A stretch of DNA of 64,000 nt from JBKEDS01 sp047975545 (GCA_047975545.1 JBKEDS010000004.1:1-64000); one strand, 5' to 3'; positions 52,385 to 62,563 are shown, counted from the stretch's first letter. A program made the numbers and translations. The notes: a model not told the origin generated them from the letters alone.

Positions 52385-53545
52385 ATGATTAGCCCTAATA
52401 TTGAGTTGTTGCTTCTAAAATATTTTGCAAATGAAGCCAGTCTGCCCGAATTGGATATTTTACGCAAATGGATTAAAAACCCAAATAACGAACATACCCT
52501 TAAAAATTATGTTAAAACCAATTATTTAATAACCCACAACATGAGTTCGTTTAATATAGACAAGGCCAAAGCCAACCTAACCAATAAAATTGAACGCGAA
52601 AAAAAGCGCCAACGTCTTCGGGTTGTTCAACATATAGCTATTACGATTATTTTGCTTGCAATACCCATAATTATGTATTACCCGAAAGAAAACCCAAACA
52701 TTGCCACACAGCCAACACACCAAAAATTAATTATAAACGACGAAAAAATAACCCTTAAATTAGACGACGGTTCGCTTATCACACTAAATGACACCAGTAC
52801 GGCGCAAATAGCAAATTCCGAGGGAAAAATTGTTGTGGACAAAAAAGGTAATCGCTTAAATTATAATTCCAAAAAAAAAGTGAGCACCATAGCTTTCAAC
52901 GAACTAACCGTACCCTACGGAAAACGTTTTGAAATTAAGCTGTCCGATGGCACAATGGTTTATTTAAACTCGGGGTCCTCGTTAAAATACCCTGAAACCT
53001 TTATCCCTACCGAAAACCGAAAAGTTTTTTTAAATGGCGAAGCATTCTTTGACATTGCAAAAAATAAAGACCGCCCGTTTATTGTAAACAACAACGACTT
53101 AGATGTAAAGGTTTTAGGCACGAAATTTAACATGTCGGCTTACCCGGAAGACAATAATACCGACATTGTACTGGTGGAAGGCTCCGTAAAAATGCAGCCT
53201 TTGGGTTTTCAAGGTGAAAACAGTTTAATTTTAAAACCTGGACATAAAGGCTCGTTCAACAATTTAGAAAAAAACATAAAAACAAAACAGGTTAACACCG
53301 CCATTTATACCTCTTGGGTTAAGGGCAACATTGTTTTTAGGAATACGTCCTTTAGTAATATTATAAAAAAGCTGGAACGCCATTACAACGTTACTATTAT
53401 TAACAACAATCCAAAACTTTCCGCGCAAACCTTTAATGCCACCATAGAAGTGGAAAACGAGACCATAGAAGACGTTTTTTTCTATTTCAACAAAGTACAT
53501 CATATAAATTACAGCATAGAAAACAACAAAATAATTATTAACTAA
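52385..53545 (+). CDS. FecR family anti-sigma factor
   Basis: 386 residues. A short cytoplasmic N-terminal domain (about 1-80) binds the sigma factor, then one membrane segment at about 83-100 (HIAITIILLAIPIIMYY), and a periplasmic FecR domain at about 180-280 (LTVPYGKRFEIKLSDGTMVY, VFLNGEAFFDIAKNKDRPFI) plus a C-terminal STN-like part (FSNIIKKLERHYNVTIINNN). It relays the signal from the STN domain of the next gene product to the divergent sigma factor. Confidence 0.95.
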   Translation: MISPNIELLLLKYFANEASLPELDILRKWIKNPNNEHTLKNYVKTNYLITHNMSSFNIDKAKANLTNKIEREKKRQRLRVVQHIAITIILLAIPIIMYYPKENPNIATQPTHQKLIINDEKITLKLDDGSLITLNDTSTAQIANSEGKIVVDKKGNRLNYNSKKKVSTIAFNELTVPYGKRFEIKLSDGTMVYLNSGSSLKYPETFIPTENRKVFLNGEAFFDIAKNKDRPFIVNNNDLDVKVLGTKFNMSAYPEDNNTDIVLVEGSVKMQPLGFQGENSLILKPGHKGSFNNLEKNIKTKQVNTAIYTSWVKGNIVFRNTSFSNIIKKLERHYNVTIINNNPKLSAQTFNATIEVENETIEDVFFYFNKVHHINYSIENNKIIIN

Positions 53546-53640
53546 ACCAAAATTGCCTATGAAACACTTTTAAATTACTTGTACCAACGCCCCACAATTA
53601 AACTTACAAACTAATTACAATTCAAAAAAATAACGAATGT

Positions 53641-56600
53641 ATGAAAAAATCAATTTTAATTACGAGCAGTAATCTTAACGCTTTTAAACAAAGTTTAAGG
53701 CTTAAGTTTACCCTGTTTTTTCTATTTTTCACCCTGCTTAGTATTCAAGCCAACACTTACTCGCAGGTAACTAAACTAAGTTTAAACATGCAAAATGCCA
53801 CATTGGAAAGCATTTTAGATGAAATAGAAACAAATACCAAGTTTAAGTTTATTTTTAACACAAAACATATAAACTTAAATAGTACAACCTCCGTAAAAGC
53901 AAACGACGTTAGCATTACAAAAATTTTGGACGACCTATTTGCTAATACAAATATTGAATTTGAGATAGTAAATAGAAAAATTCTGCTCCACGAAAAGAAA
54001 ACCCCTGCTTTGTATCCGCAAGCCATAATACAAGAACATCAGGTTACGGGGTTAGTTACCGATGCGAACGGACAGCCCATGTCCGGCGCCAATATTACGG
54101 TAAAAAACAATCCAACGAAAGGAACTTTAACCGACTTCGACGGGAAATACGCAATAACTGTAAGCAACAAAAACGCAACTTTGGTTTTTAGCTATCTGGG
54201 TTTTGTTACCAAAGAAATAGCCATTAACTCCCAAACGACTATAAACGCTACCCTGGAAGAAGATGCCTCAACGTTGGATGAAGTAGTTGTGGTAGGATAT
54301 GGAACCCAACGAAAATCCGATTTAACCGGTGCCATTGGTATTGCCCAAGGAGAAATTTTAGAAAATAGAGCCATTACTTCCATTGGGGAAGGCCTACAAG
54401 GGGCGTTGCCCGGATTGAACATAACACCTTCATCCGGATCGCCCGGCGAGTCCATGAACATTAACATTAGAGGTACAACAAGCATTAATGGAGGAAGCCC
54501 GCTAATTTTGGTAGACGGTACACAAATGGATTTAAACCTTGTAAATCCTGAAGAAATCGAGAGCATTTCTGTTTTAAAAGACGCTGCTTCGGCCTCTATT
54601 TACGGTGCACGGGCCGCTTTTGGAGTAATTTTGGTAACTACTAAAAAAGGAAAACGAAATACCAAGCCGCAAATTAATTACAATATGAATGCCTACTTGG
54701 CAAAACCTACCGTTATACCTAAAAAAGCCAACAGCTATAAATATGCTTTATATATTAATGACATGCGGGCCAATACAGGACTTAGTACAACCTTTAACGA
54801 CGACCATCTTGCTTTAATAAAAGATAGGGTAGACGGTGTTATTTCTACCGATTACACACTTAAGCCCGATGGCTCTTCATTTTATGAACACGCCAATACA
54901 GACTGGGCCGATTTGGTTTTTGCCGATAACGCTTTTGGGCAAAACCACAACTTATCCATCACCGGAGGTTCTGAAAAATCGAACTATCGGGTAGCTTATG
55001 GTTATACCAAAAAGGACGGAATAGTTAAAATAGGCAACGACTTTTACAAGCGACACAATCTCGATTTAAATTTAGGAACAGACCTTACCGACTGGCTTAC
55101 AACACGTTTTCAGATAAATTTTTCGAAAATAGGCATTAATACGCACAGATTGCCACCCGGACACGGTTCGTCCATATTCCATACCGTATGGAGGGCACGC
55201 CCCATATTAACGCCTTATATTGAAATTGATGGTATTGAATACCCTACTTTTATACGGTTAAACCCTGTTGGCACCTTAAAGGATGGCGGCAGAATTGTTA
55301 ACAATTATTACAACTTAAACACAAAAGGATCGATTGAAATGACGTTTGGGGATTTTAAAATCTTCTCTAATTTCACCTATAATCCTTATGTACGGGAACG
55401 ACGCGACCATAATGTCGAATTTCAATCGGCTACACCTTGGGCCAATTTAAACATTAGAACCGATGGAGGCCCATCGAGCATTGAAAGAAACACTTATATT
55501 AACAACTATTATGCTTTCGACGCTTATACCACTTATAAAAAATCAATTAACGACGCCCATAATTTCGATATTACCGTAGGGTTTAACCAAGAGTGGAAAG
55601 AGTTTTTGCAAACCGACGCCTATAACACCAATCTTATTAGTGAAAGCCTTTTATCCCTGTCAAACACAACGGGCACACCATTAATTTCGGATTCGGTAAC
55701 GGACTGGGCACTACGCAGTGGGTTTGCCAGGATTAATTACAACTACAAAGGTAAATATCTTATCGGACTGAACGGCCGATACGATGGCTCGTCAAGATTT
55801 GCAAAGGACGACCGTTTCGGTTTTTTTCCATCCATTTCTTTAGGCTGGAAAATTTCCGACGAAAAATTCATGTCGAACGTTCATTTTGTAAACCTATTTA
55901 AACTAAGAGCTTCTTATGGTTCATTGGGCAATCAATCCTCAAGCAGGCTTTATCCTTTTGTGGGCTATAACACCATTAGCCAAGTAAATTATGCGTTCGA
56001 TGGCGTGCGCCCATTAGGTGTAACTCCGCAAAATCCTTTGGGGAACAAAAGAACATGGGAAACAGTAACTACCAAAAACCTCGGGGTAGACCTCTCGCTT
56101 TTCGACAATAGGTTGGATGCCACTTTTGATATCTTTACCAGAACAACTAAAGATATGCTCGTTGATGGCGATGCGCTTCCCGGAGTTTATGGTACCAACG
56201 CACCCCAAAAAAACGCAGCCGATCTGGAAGTGAATGGTTTTGAGTTTTCCATAGATTGGAACGACTCCATAGGCGAAAATTTCTCGTATAACATAGGGTT
56301 TAACGTGGGCGATGCACAAGGAAAAATAACAAAATTCGACAACCCTACCAACTCACTTTCCAGAGCCTTTTATGAAGGACAAAAAATTGGTGAAATTTGG
56401 GGCTACCAAACTGTTGGCTTATTTCAATCGCAAGACGAAATTGATGCCGCAGCCGACCATTCCGAACTCGGTGGCGGAAATCTTATCGCTCCCGGCGATG
56501 TACATTATGCCGATTTAAACAATGATGACAAAATAAACACAGGCGAAGGCACCGTGGACAATTCTGGCGACATAAAAGTAATAGGAAACCAAACACCACG

Positions 56601-57150
56601 CTATACTTACGGAATCCGCGGGGGTGCCAAATGGAAAGGTTTTGATATGAATTTCTTTTTCCAAGGTGTAGGCAAGCGCGATTACTGGCTAAGCGGCCCC
56701 ATACTATTTGGTGGCGACGGTGGCTATGGTAATGCTATTGTTACCGACGAACTTTTCGACAATGTATGGAGCGACGGTTCCGGGGGTATTCCCGAAAACA
56801 GAAACGGCTACTACTTCCGTGCCAGCGAGGGCGTTGTTATGAACCGAAATAAACGGGTGCAAACACGTTACTTACAAGACGCCAGCTACCTGCGTTTAAA
56901 AAACCTTACAATAGGATATACTTTCCCTTCGGAAATGCTTCGTAAAAACGGAGTGTCCAATTTAAGGCTTTACGTTTCGGGAGAAAACCTGATAACCTTT
57001 TCCAGCATAAATAAAAGCTTCGACCCCGAGATATTAGATCCCAGCCAAAGCAATTTTGGCAGCGCCAACACTTCCACCGGCAGCGATCAATCGGGAAAAC
57101 TATACCCGTTATCTACTAATTTTTCAATAGGACTTTCAGTTACTTTCTAA
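53641..57150 (+). CDS. SusC/RagA-family TonB-dependent transducer with STN domain
   Basis: 1169 residues. Signal peptide to about 38, then an STN (secretin and TonB N-terminus) domain at about 45-117 (KLSLNMQNATLESILDEIET), a carboxypeptidase-regulatory-like domain at about 135-215 (QVTGLVTDANGQPMSGANIT), LDEVVVVGYGTQRKSDLTGA near 220, plug and barrel. The STN part is what the first SusC lacks; it touches FecR and passes on substrate binding. It starts 95 bp after the fecR gene and is followed by SusD. Confidence 0.96.
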   Translation: MKKSILITSSNLNAFKQSLRLKFTLFFLFFTLLSIQANTYSQVTKLSLNMQNATLESILDEIETNTKFKFIFNTKHINLNSTTSVKANDVSITKILDDLFANTNIEFEIVNRKILLHEKKTPALYPQAIIQEHQVTGLVTDANGQPMSGANITVKNNPTKGTLTDFDGKYAITVSNKNATLVFSYLGFVTKEIAINSQTTINATLEEDASTLDEVVVVGYGTQRKSDLTGAIGIAQGEILENRAITSIGEGLQGALPGLNITPSSGSPGESMNINIRGTTSINGGSPLILVDGTQMDLNLVNPEEIESISVLKDAASASIYGARAAFGVILVTTKKGKRNTKPQINYNMNAYLAKPTVIPKKANSYKYALYINDMRANTGLSTTFNDDHLALIKDRVDGVISTDYTLKPDGSSFYEHANTDWADLVFADNAFGQNHNLSITGGSEKSNYRVAYGYTKKDGIVKIGNDFYKRHNLDLNLGTDLTDWLTTRFQINFSKIGINTHRLPPGHGSSIFHTVWRARPILTPYIEIDGIEYPTFIRLNPVGTLKDGGRIVNNYYNLNTKGSIEMTFGDFKIFSNFTYNPYVRERRDHNVEFQSATPWANLNIRTDGGPSSIERNTYINNYYAFDAYTTYKKSINDAHNFDITVGFNQEWKEFLQTDAYNTNLISESLLSLSNTTGTPLISDSVTDWALRSGFARINYNYKGKYLIGLNGRYDGSSRFAKDDRFGFFPSISLGWKISDEKFMSNVHFVNLFKLRASYGSLGNQSSSRLYPFVGYNTISQVNYAFDGVRPLGVTPQNPLGNKRTWETVTTKNLGVDLSLFDNRLDATFDIFTRTTKDMLVDGDALPGVYGTNAPQKNAADLEVNGFEFSIDWNDSIGENFSYNIGFNVGDAQGKITKFDNPTNSLSRAFYEGQKIGEIWGYQTVGLFQSQDEIDAAADHSELGGGNLIAPGDVHYADLNNDDKINTGEGTVDNSGDIKVIGNQTPRYTYGIRGGAKWKGFDMNFFFQGVGKRDYWLSGPILFGGDGGYGNAIVTDELFDNVWSDGSGGIPENRNGYYFRASEGVVMNRNKRVQTRYLQDASYLRLKNLTIGYTFPSEMLRKNGVSNLRLYVSGENLITFSSINKSFDPEILDPSQSNFGSANTSTGSDQSGKLYPLSTNFSIGLSVTF

Positions 57151-57163
57151 AACATTAAGCGTT

Positions 57164-58807
57164 ATGAAAAACAATCATTATTTTTTATTCCTAATACTAT
57201 TTTTATTAGTAGGCTGTAACGACGATTTTTTAGATCGTTACTCCGAAACCGAAATAAACGACGGCACCTTCTGGAATTCGGAAGAAGACTTAAAAATTTA
57301 TAACAATCAGTTATACGCCCAGTATTTTACCACAAACAAAGCCTATGGAGGTGGTTTTAGCGGTGGCTACGTAACGATGGACAATTATAGCGACAATGCG
57401 TTTTTAGAAAGTCCGGACGATGTACGATTAGGCCTAAACACCGTTAACACTCCCGGTAGGTCAAACTGGGATTGGGGATTGATTCGGGACATCAACCAAG
57501 GTTTGGAAAACGGCGCAAACACCAATATCGACGATGCCATAAAAAACATCTATCTTGGTGAGGCCCGTTTATTGCGCGCGTTAGATTATTACGATAAATT
57601 AAAATTATATGGAAAACTCCCTATAATAGATCGTGTGTTGTCCGAGAACGACGAGTTACTTTACGCCTCCCAATCCTCCAGAAACGATGTCCTTGCCTTT
57701 ATCAAGGCCGATTTGGATTTTGCCGTACTTTGGCTACCCGAAAGCGCATCGTTAGGGCGATTTAACAAACAAATAGCTCAGGCTTACAAAGCCAGGATTA
57801 TGCTTCATGAAGGGACTTTCAGAAAATATCATAATTTGGGAGAGTACGAAACTTTTTTAAATGAAGCCGAATCTGCCGCCCAAGCCGTAATAAGCAGCGA
57901 CAAGTACAGTATTGATGCCAACGCTAATTATATCGACTTGTTTTCCAGCGTTAGTCTTAAAGGCAATAACGAAGTGTTATTTTACAAAGAGTATGGTGCC
58001 AATGTGCAAATTTACAGCAACATTATTAACCTAATAACGTTTAATAGCGGCGTTACCTTTAGCGGCACCAAAAGCCTTGTTAGCGATTATTTGTGTACCG
58101 ACGGACTATCCATAGACGAAAGTCCGCTTTATCAAGGCGACGATAACATAACCAATGAATTTGCAAACCGGGATTTAAGGCTAAGCAATACTTTTGCCCA
58201 ACCAAACACCTATTTTGTGGGCGATTATCTTTACTTAAACTCAACTCCCGCAACAATTTCCGGCACATCATCGCCTTCCGGCTACCAAATCGCTAAGTTT
58301 TACAACGAATCGCAAGCCAATGCTGCTTGGGGACAAGACATTATCGACGCCCCCCTTGTTCGCTATGCCGAAGTATTGCTAATTTATGCCGAAGCAAAAG
58401 CCGAACTTGGTACAATAACGCAAACCGACATTAACAATAGCATAAACCTATTGCGGGCAAAAGCAGGGGTAGCAGATTTAACTTTAAATGCTTCAACTGT
58501 TTTAGATGATGTAAGGCGAGAACGCCGGGTAGAGCTTGCCTTTGAAGGATTTAGGTACGATGATATTGTACGATGGAAACAAGGCCCTTTACTTACGGAG
58601 CCTGTGTTGGGTTTAAAATTCAACACAACCGACATAGCCGATGCAGGCCAGTTTACTGTTGGGGAAGATATATATTTGGATGCTAACGGGTATATCCTAT
58701 CTAACAGAACTTATCTATTCGACGAGAGTAAAAACTACTATTTTCCCATACCAATAGAAGAACTATCGCTTAATCCAAATTTGGACCAAACCGATGGTTG
58801 GCAATAA
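57164..58807 (+). CDS. SusD/RagB-family lipoprotein, second PUL
   Basis: 547 residues. Lipoprotein signal ending in LLVGCNDDFLDRYSET near residue 18. SusD helices with YLGEARLLRALDYYDKLKLY and ending in RYAEVLLIYAEAKAELG, RRERRVELAFEGFRYDDIVR. It forms the surface lid of the SusC at 53641. No glycoside hydrolase, lyase or peptidase follows, so the substrate cannot be guessed. Confidence 0.96.
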   Translation: MKNNHYFLFLILFLLVGCNDDFLDRYSETEINDGTFWNSEEDLKIYNNQLYAQYFTTNKAYGGGFSGGYVTMDNYSDNAFLESPDDVRLGLNTVNTPGRSNWDWGLIRDINQGLENGANTNIDDAIKNIYLGEARLLRALDYYDKLKLYGKLPIIDRVLSENDELLYASQSSRNDVLAFIKADLDFAVLWLPESASLGRFNKQIAQAYKARIMLHEGTFRKYHNLGEYETFLNEAESAAQAVISSDKYSIDANANYIDLFSSVSLKGNNEVLFYKEYGANVQIYSNIINLITFNSGVTFSGTKSLVSDYLCTDGLSIDESPLYQGDDNITNEFANRDLRLSNTFAQPNTYFVGDYLYLNSTPATISGTSSPSGYQIAKFYNESQANAAWGQDIIDAPLVRYAEVLLIYAEAKAELGTITQTDINNSINLLRAKAGVADLTLNASTVLDDVRRERRVELAFEGFRYDDIVRWKQGPLLTEPVLGLKFNTTDIADAGQFTVGEDIYLDANGYILSNRTYLFDESKNYYFPIPIEELSLNPNLDQTDGWQ

Positions 58808-58832
58808 AGCGTAATTCTTAAGAATAAAAAAT

Positions 58833-58871
58833 AAAGAGGCTGTCTAAAAAAATTAAGACAGCCTCTTTTTG
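58833..58871 (+). terminator. Terminator after the second susD
   Basis: AAAGAGGCTGTC (58833-58844) pairs with GACAGCCTCTTT (58857-58868), followed by a T run. It shares its stem sequence with the terminator at 33297. Confidence 0.88.
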
Positions 58872-58946
58872 TTTATTTGCTCCAAAACACAAATGCAATC
58901 GATACTGATAAAATTGAAGCTTTTAGTCTTGTAGGGGTAATTTGTT

Positions 58947-59375
58947 TTACTCTTCTTCGTCTTTGGCTTTTGTTTCAGCTTTGGCCTCCAAATCGTTCAA
59001 CATATCGTGTTGGTGCAGCAAATTGTACCACTGTATTACTTTTTTAATGTCGCTGGCATACACGCGGTCCTCATCGTAATCGGGCAAAACCTCGAAGAAA
59101 TATTCTTCTAATTTTTCCTTGCCGTCGTTTGCCTTTACGGTTGTTACGCCACCATTTTCCTTATTTTTTATATTTAGGAACACTTGCCATAACGGCACTT
59201 CCTCCATTAAGGTGTAAATAGCTATTTCGCTTAATACACTAACATTGTGCTGTATGCTTACCGATATGCGTTTTTTGTCCAATAACGATTCGGCTACAAA
59301 ACCGCCTCTTGTTTGTGTTACCAATTTGTATAATCCGGGTTTTCCTGAAATGGAAAGTACTTTTTCTAAACTCAT
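58947..59375 (-). CDS. DUF5606 domain-containing protein
   Basis: 142 residues. SLEKVLSISGKPGLYKLVTQ is the characteristic start of DUF5606, a Bacteroidota family with no known function. The C-terminal end is acidic and Lys-rich (EAKAETKAKDEEE). No signal or membrane segment, so cytoplasmic. It follows def and ruvX on the same strand and may share their operon, as seen elsewhere in the phylum. Confidence 0.9.
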   Translation of the reverse strand: MSLEKVLSISGKPGLYKLVTQTRGGFVAESLLDKKRISVSIQHNVSVLSEIAIYTLMEEVPLWQVFLNIKNKENGGVTTVKANDGKEKLEEYFFEVLPDYDEDRVYASDIKKVIQWYNLLHQHDMLNDLEAKAETKAKDEEE

Positions 59376-59429
59376 AAATTATTTTTTCAATGAAGCAAAT
59401 ATCAAATGTTTATTGGTGTCGTGCAAATA

Positions 59430-60020
59430 TTATCGTTTCTTTTTTTGCTCGGGAAAACGCATTTTGTAATCTACTTTTATTTTTCCTTTGGCTATGTTAT
59501 TTAAGCGTCCTTTTATTAAACGTTTTTTTAGGCTGGACAGTTTATCGGTAAACAAAACACCCTCAATATGGTCGTACTCATGCTGTATTACCCTGGCTAT
59601 TAACCCATTGTAAGTTTTAGTTTGGGCATTAAAATCTTGGTCCAAATATGCTATTGTTATCTGTGGTTTTCGGTATACGTCCTCACGTACGTCGGGTATA
59701 CTTAAACAGCCTTCGTTAAAAGCCCATTCTTCACCTTCCTCCTTTATTATTTTGGCATTGATAAAAACCTGCTTGAAATTTTTTAGGGCGTCCTGTTCTT
59801 CGGCCGACAAATCTTCATCTTCGGCAAAAGGGGCGGCGTCGATAACAAACAACCTAATAGGCAAGCCCACCTGTGGCGCAGCCAAACCTACACCACAGGC
59901 ATTATACATGGTGTCGAACATATTATCGATTAACGCATTTAATTGTGGGTAGGTTTGGCCTATATCGGTTGCAACTTTTTTTAAAACGGGGTCGCCATAG
60001 GCTACTATTGGTAATATCAT
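59430..60020 (-). CDS. def: Peptide deformylase
   Basis: 196 residues. All three metal motifs are present: GVGLAAPQVGLP (motif 1), EGCLSIPDV (motif 2, Cys ligand) and QHEYDHIEGVLF (motif 3, HExxH). It removes the formyl group from nascent proteins. It is followed by DUF5606. Confidence 0.97.
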   Translation of the reverse strand: MILPIVAYGDPVLKKVATDIGQTYPQLNALIDNMFDTMYNACGVGLAAPQVGLPIRLFVIDAAPFAEDEDLSAEEQDALKNFKQVFINAKIIKEEGEEWAFNEGCLSIPDVREDVYRKPQITIAYLDQDFNAQTKTYNGLIARVIQHEYDHIEGVLFTDKLSSLKKRLIKGRLNNIAKGKIKVDYKMRFPEQKKKR

Positions 60021-60106
60021 TTTTAATTATATGTTTTTGCAAAAATAAGACACTAAATTATTATTGTCCTTATTATTTAGGGTTTGTTTCGCTTATCGCA
60101 TTCAAA

Positions 60107-60517
60107 CTATTTATAATACAAGTAACTTTGCAGGATTAACGTGGCGCTAATTTGGTCGACCAGAGCTTTGTTCCTTCGCTTGTTTTTTTTCAAGCCACCG
60201 TCCAACATGGTTTTAACAGCCATTTTGGAGGTAAAACGCTCGTCTACCCTTACAATGGGAATATCGGGGAATTGTTTGTTCAACTGTTCCAAAAAAGGCT
60301 TTATAAACTGTTCGCTTTCCGAAACGGCATTGTTCATTTGCTTGGGTTTGCCCACAACGAACAGCGCAATATTTTCCTTGCTTAAATAGTCCTTTAAAAA
60401 AGCAAAAAGCGTATCGGTATTAACGGTTGTAAGCCCGGAGGCTATTAATTGCAACTCGTCGGTTACCGCTATTCCCGTTCGTTTTAATCCGTAATCGAAA
60501 GCTAATATACGTGCCAT
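60107..60517 (-). CDS. ruvX: Putative Holliday junction resolvase / pre-16S rRNA nuclease
   Basis: 136 residues, YqgF size. ILAFDYGLKRTGIAVTDE carries the first Asp of the RNase H-like fold, FVVGKPKQMNNAVSE the second strand, and VDERFTSKMAV the third acidic region. It acts in 16S rRNA maturation and perhaps recombination. Upstream of def on the same strand. Confidence 0.94.
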   Translation of the reverse strand: MARILAFDYGLKRTGIAVTDELQLIASGLTTVNTDTLFAFLKDYLSKENIALFVVGKPKQMNNAVSESEQFIKPFLEQLNKQFPDIPIVRVDERFTSKMAVKTMLDGGLKKNKRRNKALVDQISATLILQSYLYYK

Positions 60518-60631
60518 AAAAAATATTGGGCAAAAGTAGCGAATAATACCAAACCAAACTGGTTAAAAGCAAAAAAGCTATCTGTTTCCAAATAGCCTTT
60601 TCAAAATATATCCTTTAATAGTTATAAAAAC

Positions 60632-60928
60632 TCACGCCTTGGCTTCTTTGTAGGCTTTAGGGAACAATACGCTTAAATTATCGATTTTTCGTTCGCGGTT
60701 AAGGTACAACCTTAAATCGCTAAAGCTTACAGAAGCTGAATTGCCAAACACCTCGTTATTGGTTAATTGCCCCTGAACATTTTTAAAAACTTTTACGGGC
60801 TGTGTTTCCAAAACCGAAACCGAACTAATTTTATTATTTTCAACCTTTAAAAACACATTTGTATTTTGTGCTTTTGCAAAGGAAAAAGAAATTAGAAAAA
60901 ACAGGGTAATGTAAAATTTTGGTTTCAT
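60632..60928 (-). CDS. Small secreted protein of unknown function
   Basis: 98 residues from the ATG at 60928, chosen because it gives a clean signal peptide (KPKFYITLFFLISFSFAKAQ); a longer frame to 60982 does not. The mature part is about 78 residues with several short beta stretches and ends YLNRERKIDNLSVLFPKAYK. I do not recognise a family. Confidence 0.7.
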   Translation of the reverse strand: MKPKFYITLFFLISFSFAKAQNTNVFLKVENNKISSVSVLETQPVKVFKNVQGQLTNNEVFGNSASVSFSDLRLYLNRERKIDNLSVLFPKAYKEAKA

Positions 60929-61252
60929 TGTAAATTGTAGATTTGGTGAAGCAAATATAAAATCGCACCAAGGCTCGCCCACAATAAATTAGTTATAGCC
61001 GCCAAAATTATCGATTAGGCGTTTAATGGTGTTTTTAATCGCCAAACCGTTGAAATAACTATTTTTTAAGTCGAAAAAGCACGATTTGTATTTTATGCGA
61101 TTTTTTAAATCCTTTCAAACGGAATTTTTAAAGCTTTTTGTTGAAAAACATTTCGCAAAGCAGAATAATTGTTATCCTTAAATCTACATATTGCAAAAAA
61201 CCTTAGGCCTTTTTAAACGATAGATAGTATATTTGCCAAAAACAAAAATAAA
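60929..61252. other. Intergenic region before dapD
   Basis: About 320 bp, AT-rich. The only element I can support is TATATTTG (61228-61235), a -7 promoter motif 18 bp before the dapD ATG. No gene or RNA seen. Confidence 0.5.
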
Positions 61253-62068
61253 ATGACGGAATTAAAACAAATTATAGAACGGGCCTGGGACGACAGGGCA
61301 CTTTTAAAGGACGAAAAAACCACCGCAGCCATTAGAACGCTAATCGATTTATTGGACAAGGGCGAACTACGGGTAGCCCAACCTATTGCGGGCGGTTGGC
61401 AAGTAAACGAATGGGTAAAAAAAGGTGTTGTACTGTATTTTCCTATCCAAAAAATGGAAACTTTCGAGGCTGGCCCGTTGGAATTTCACGATAAAATCCC
61501 GTTAAAAACAGGTTATGCCGAAAAAGGCATTCGTGTGGTACCGCATGCCGTGGCCAGACATGGCGCTTATATTTCCAGCGGCACCATTTTAATGCCGAGC
61601 TACGTAAATATTGGGGCTTATGTAGACGAGGGCACCATGGTAGACACCTGGGCCACCGTTGGTAGCTGCGCCCAAATTGGCAAAAACGTGCATTTATCGG
61701 GCGGCGTTGGTATTGGCGGCGTTTTAGAGCCTTTGCAAGCTGCCCCCGTAATTATTGAGGATAATGTTTTTGTAGGCTCGCGCTGCATTATTGTTGAAGG
61801 CGTTCGGGTGGAAACCGAGGCGGTTCTTGGCGCTAACGTGGTACTAACCGCTTCTACAAAAATTATAGATGTTACGGGCGAAACCCCTGTGGAAATGAAA
61901 GGCCGTGTTCCCGCACGCTCGGTGGTTATTCCGGGAAGTTATACCAAAGCATTCCCTGCCGGGGATTACCAAGTGCCTTGTGCCTTGATTATTGGCAAAC
62001 GCAAGGAAAGCACCAACAAAAAAACATCGTTAAACGATGCGCTTCGGGAGCATGATGTGGCGGTGTAA
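61253..62068 (+). CDS. dapD: Tetrahydrodipicolinate N-succinyltransferase
   Basis: 271 residues. Left-handed beta-helix with hexapeptide repeats (GTMVDTWATVGSCAQIGKNV, LSGGVGIGGVLEPLQAAPVI), the N-terminal helical domain starting MTELKQIIERAW, and the C-terminal insert PARSVVIPGSYTKAFPAGDY. It makes N-succinyl-2-amino-6-oxopimelate for lysine and cell-wall diaminopimelate. Confidence 0.97.
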   Translation: MTELKQIIERAWDDRALLKDEKTTAAIRTLIDLLDKGELRVAQPIAGGWQVNEWVKKGVVLYFPIQKMETFEAGPLEFHDKIPLKTGYAEKGIRVVPHAVARHGAYISSGTILMPSYVNIGAYVDEGTMVDTWATVGSCAQIGKNVHLSGGVGIGGVLEPLQAAPVIIEDNVFVGSRCIIVEGVRVETEAVLGANVVLTASTKIIDVTGETPVEMKGRVPARSVVIPGSYTKAFPAGDYQVPCALIIGKRKESTNKKTSLNDALREHDVAV

Positions 62069-62082
62069 AAACTTAGAATATT

Positions 62083-62155
62083 TGTCATGTTGAACGAAAT
62101 GAAACATCTTATCGAATTTTACGTGGAGATTTTTCACTTCGTTCAGAATGACAGA
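62083..62155. repeat. Imperfect palindromic repeat (GTCATnnTGAACGAA type)
   Basis: TGTCATGTTGAACGAAATGA and TCACTTCGTTCAGAATGACA face each other across about 30 bases. This type of palindrome is common between genes in flavobacterial genomes, but only this copy is in the window. Confidence 0.55.
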
Positions 62156-62278
62156 ATTTAGCTTTTATAGTCAAATAAATATATTTTGTCATAAATAAAA
62201 GAGACGTTTCGATATTGCCGCAAATTTTTATTTGCTCCTCTTAATATCAAATGCTCAACGTGACAACCGATAGAAGTT
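62156..62278. other. Intergenic spacer between dapD and the Spy-like gene
   Basis: This is the part of the 495-bp gap after dapD that lies between the two repeat elements. AT-rich and without a frame or hairpin I can support. Confidence 0.4.
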
Positions 62279-62439
62279 ATACCAGTTTTGTTTTAAAATT
62301 ACCCAGAAAAAACACAGCTATTTTTTGTTTAAGCAAAAAAGAAAACGCAAGCATAGCCTAAGCTACGATTAAGTTTTATTTTGAAGCATAGACGAAAAAG
62401 AGCAAATTTTAATGGGTAATTTTAAGGCAGAAATGGTAT
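62279..62439. repeat. 161-bp element with 27-bp terminal inverted repeats
   Basis: The ends are 62279-62305 and 62413-62439; 23 of 27 bases match in inverted orientation, including TTAAAATTACCCA / TGGGTAATTTTAA. The inside has no long frame and ends with a Lys-like A-rich stretch. The shape is that of a MITE; no second copy is visible here. Confidence 0.65.
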
Positions 62440-62563
62440 TATATTACATTTTATTTAGTTTCTTCTATATCTTTCCCTTTCTTTTGTTGAAATAAATTGA
62501 ACCTTCCTTCTGCGAACAATAGGACGACACTTTTAAAACAGTTACTTTTTATACTACCTTGCC

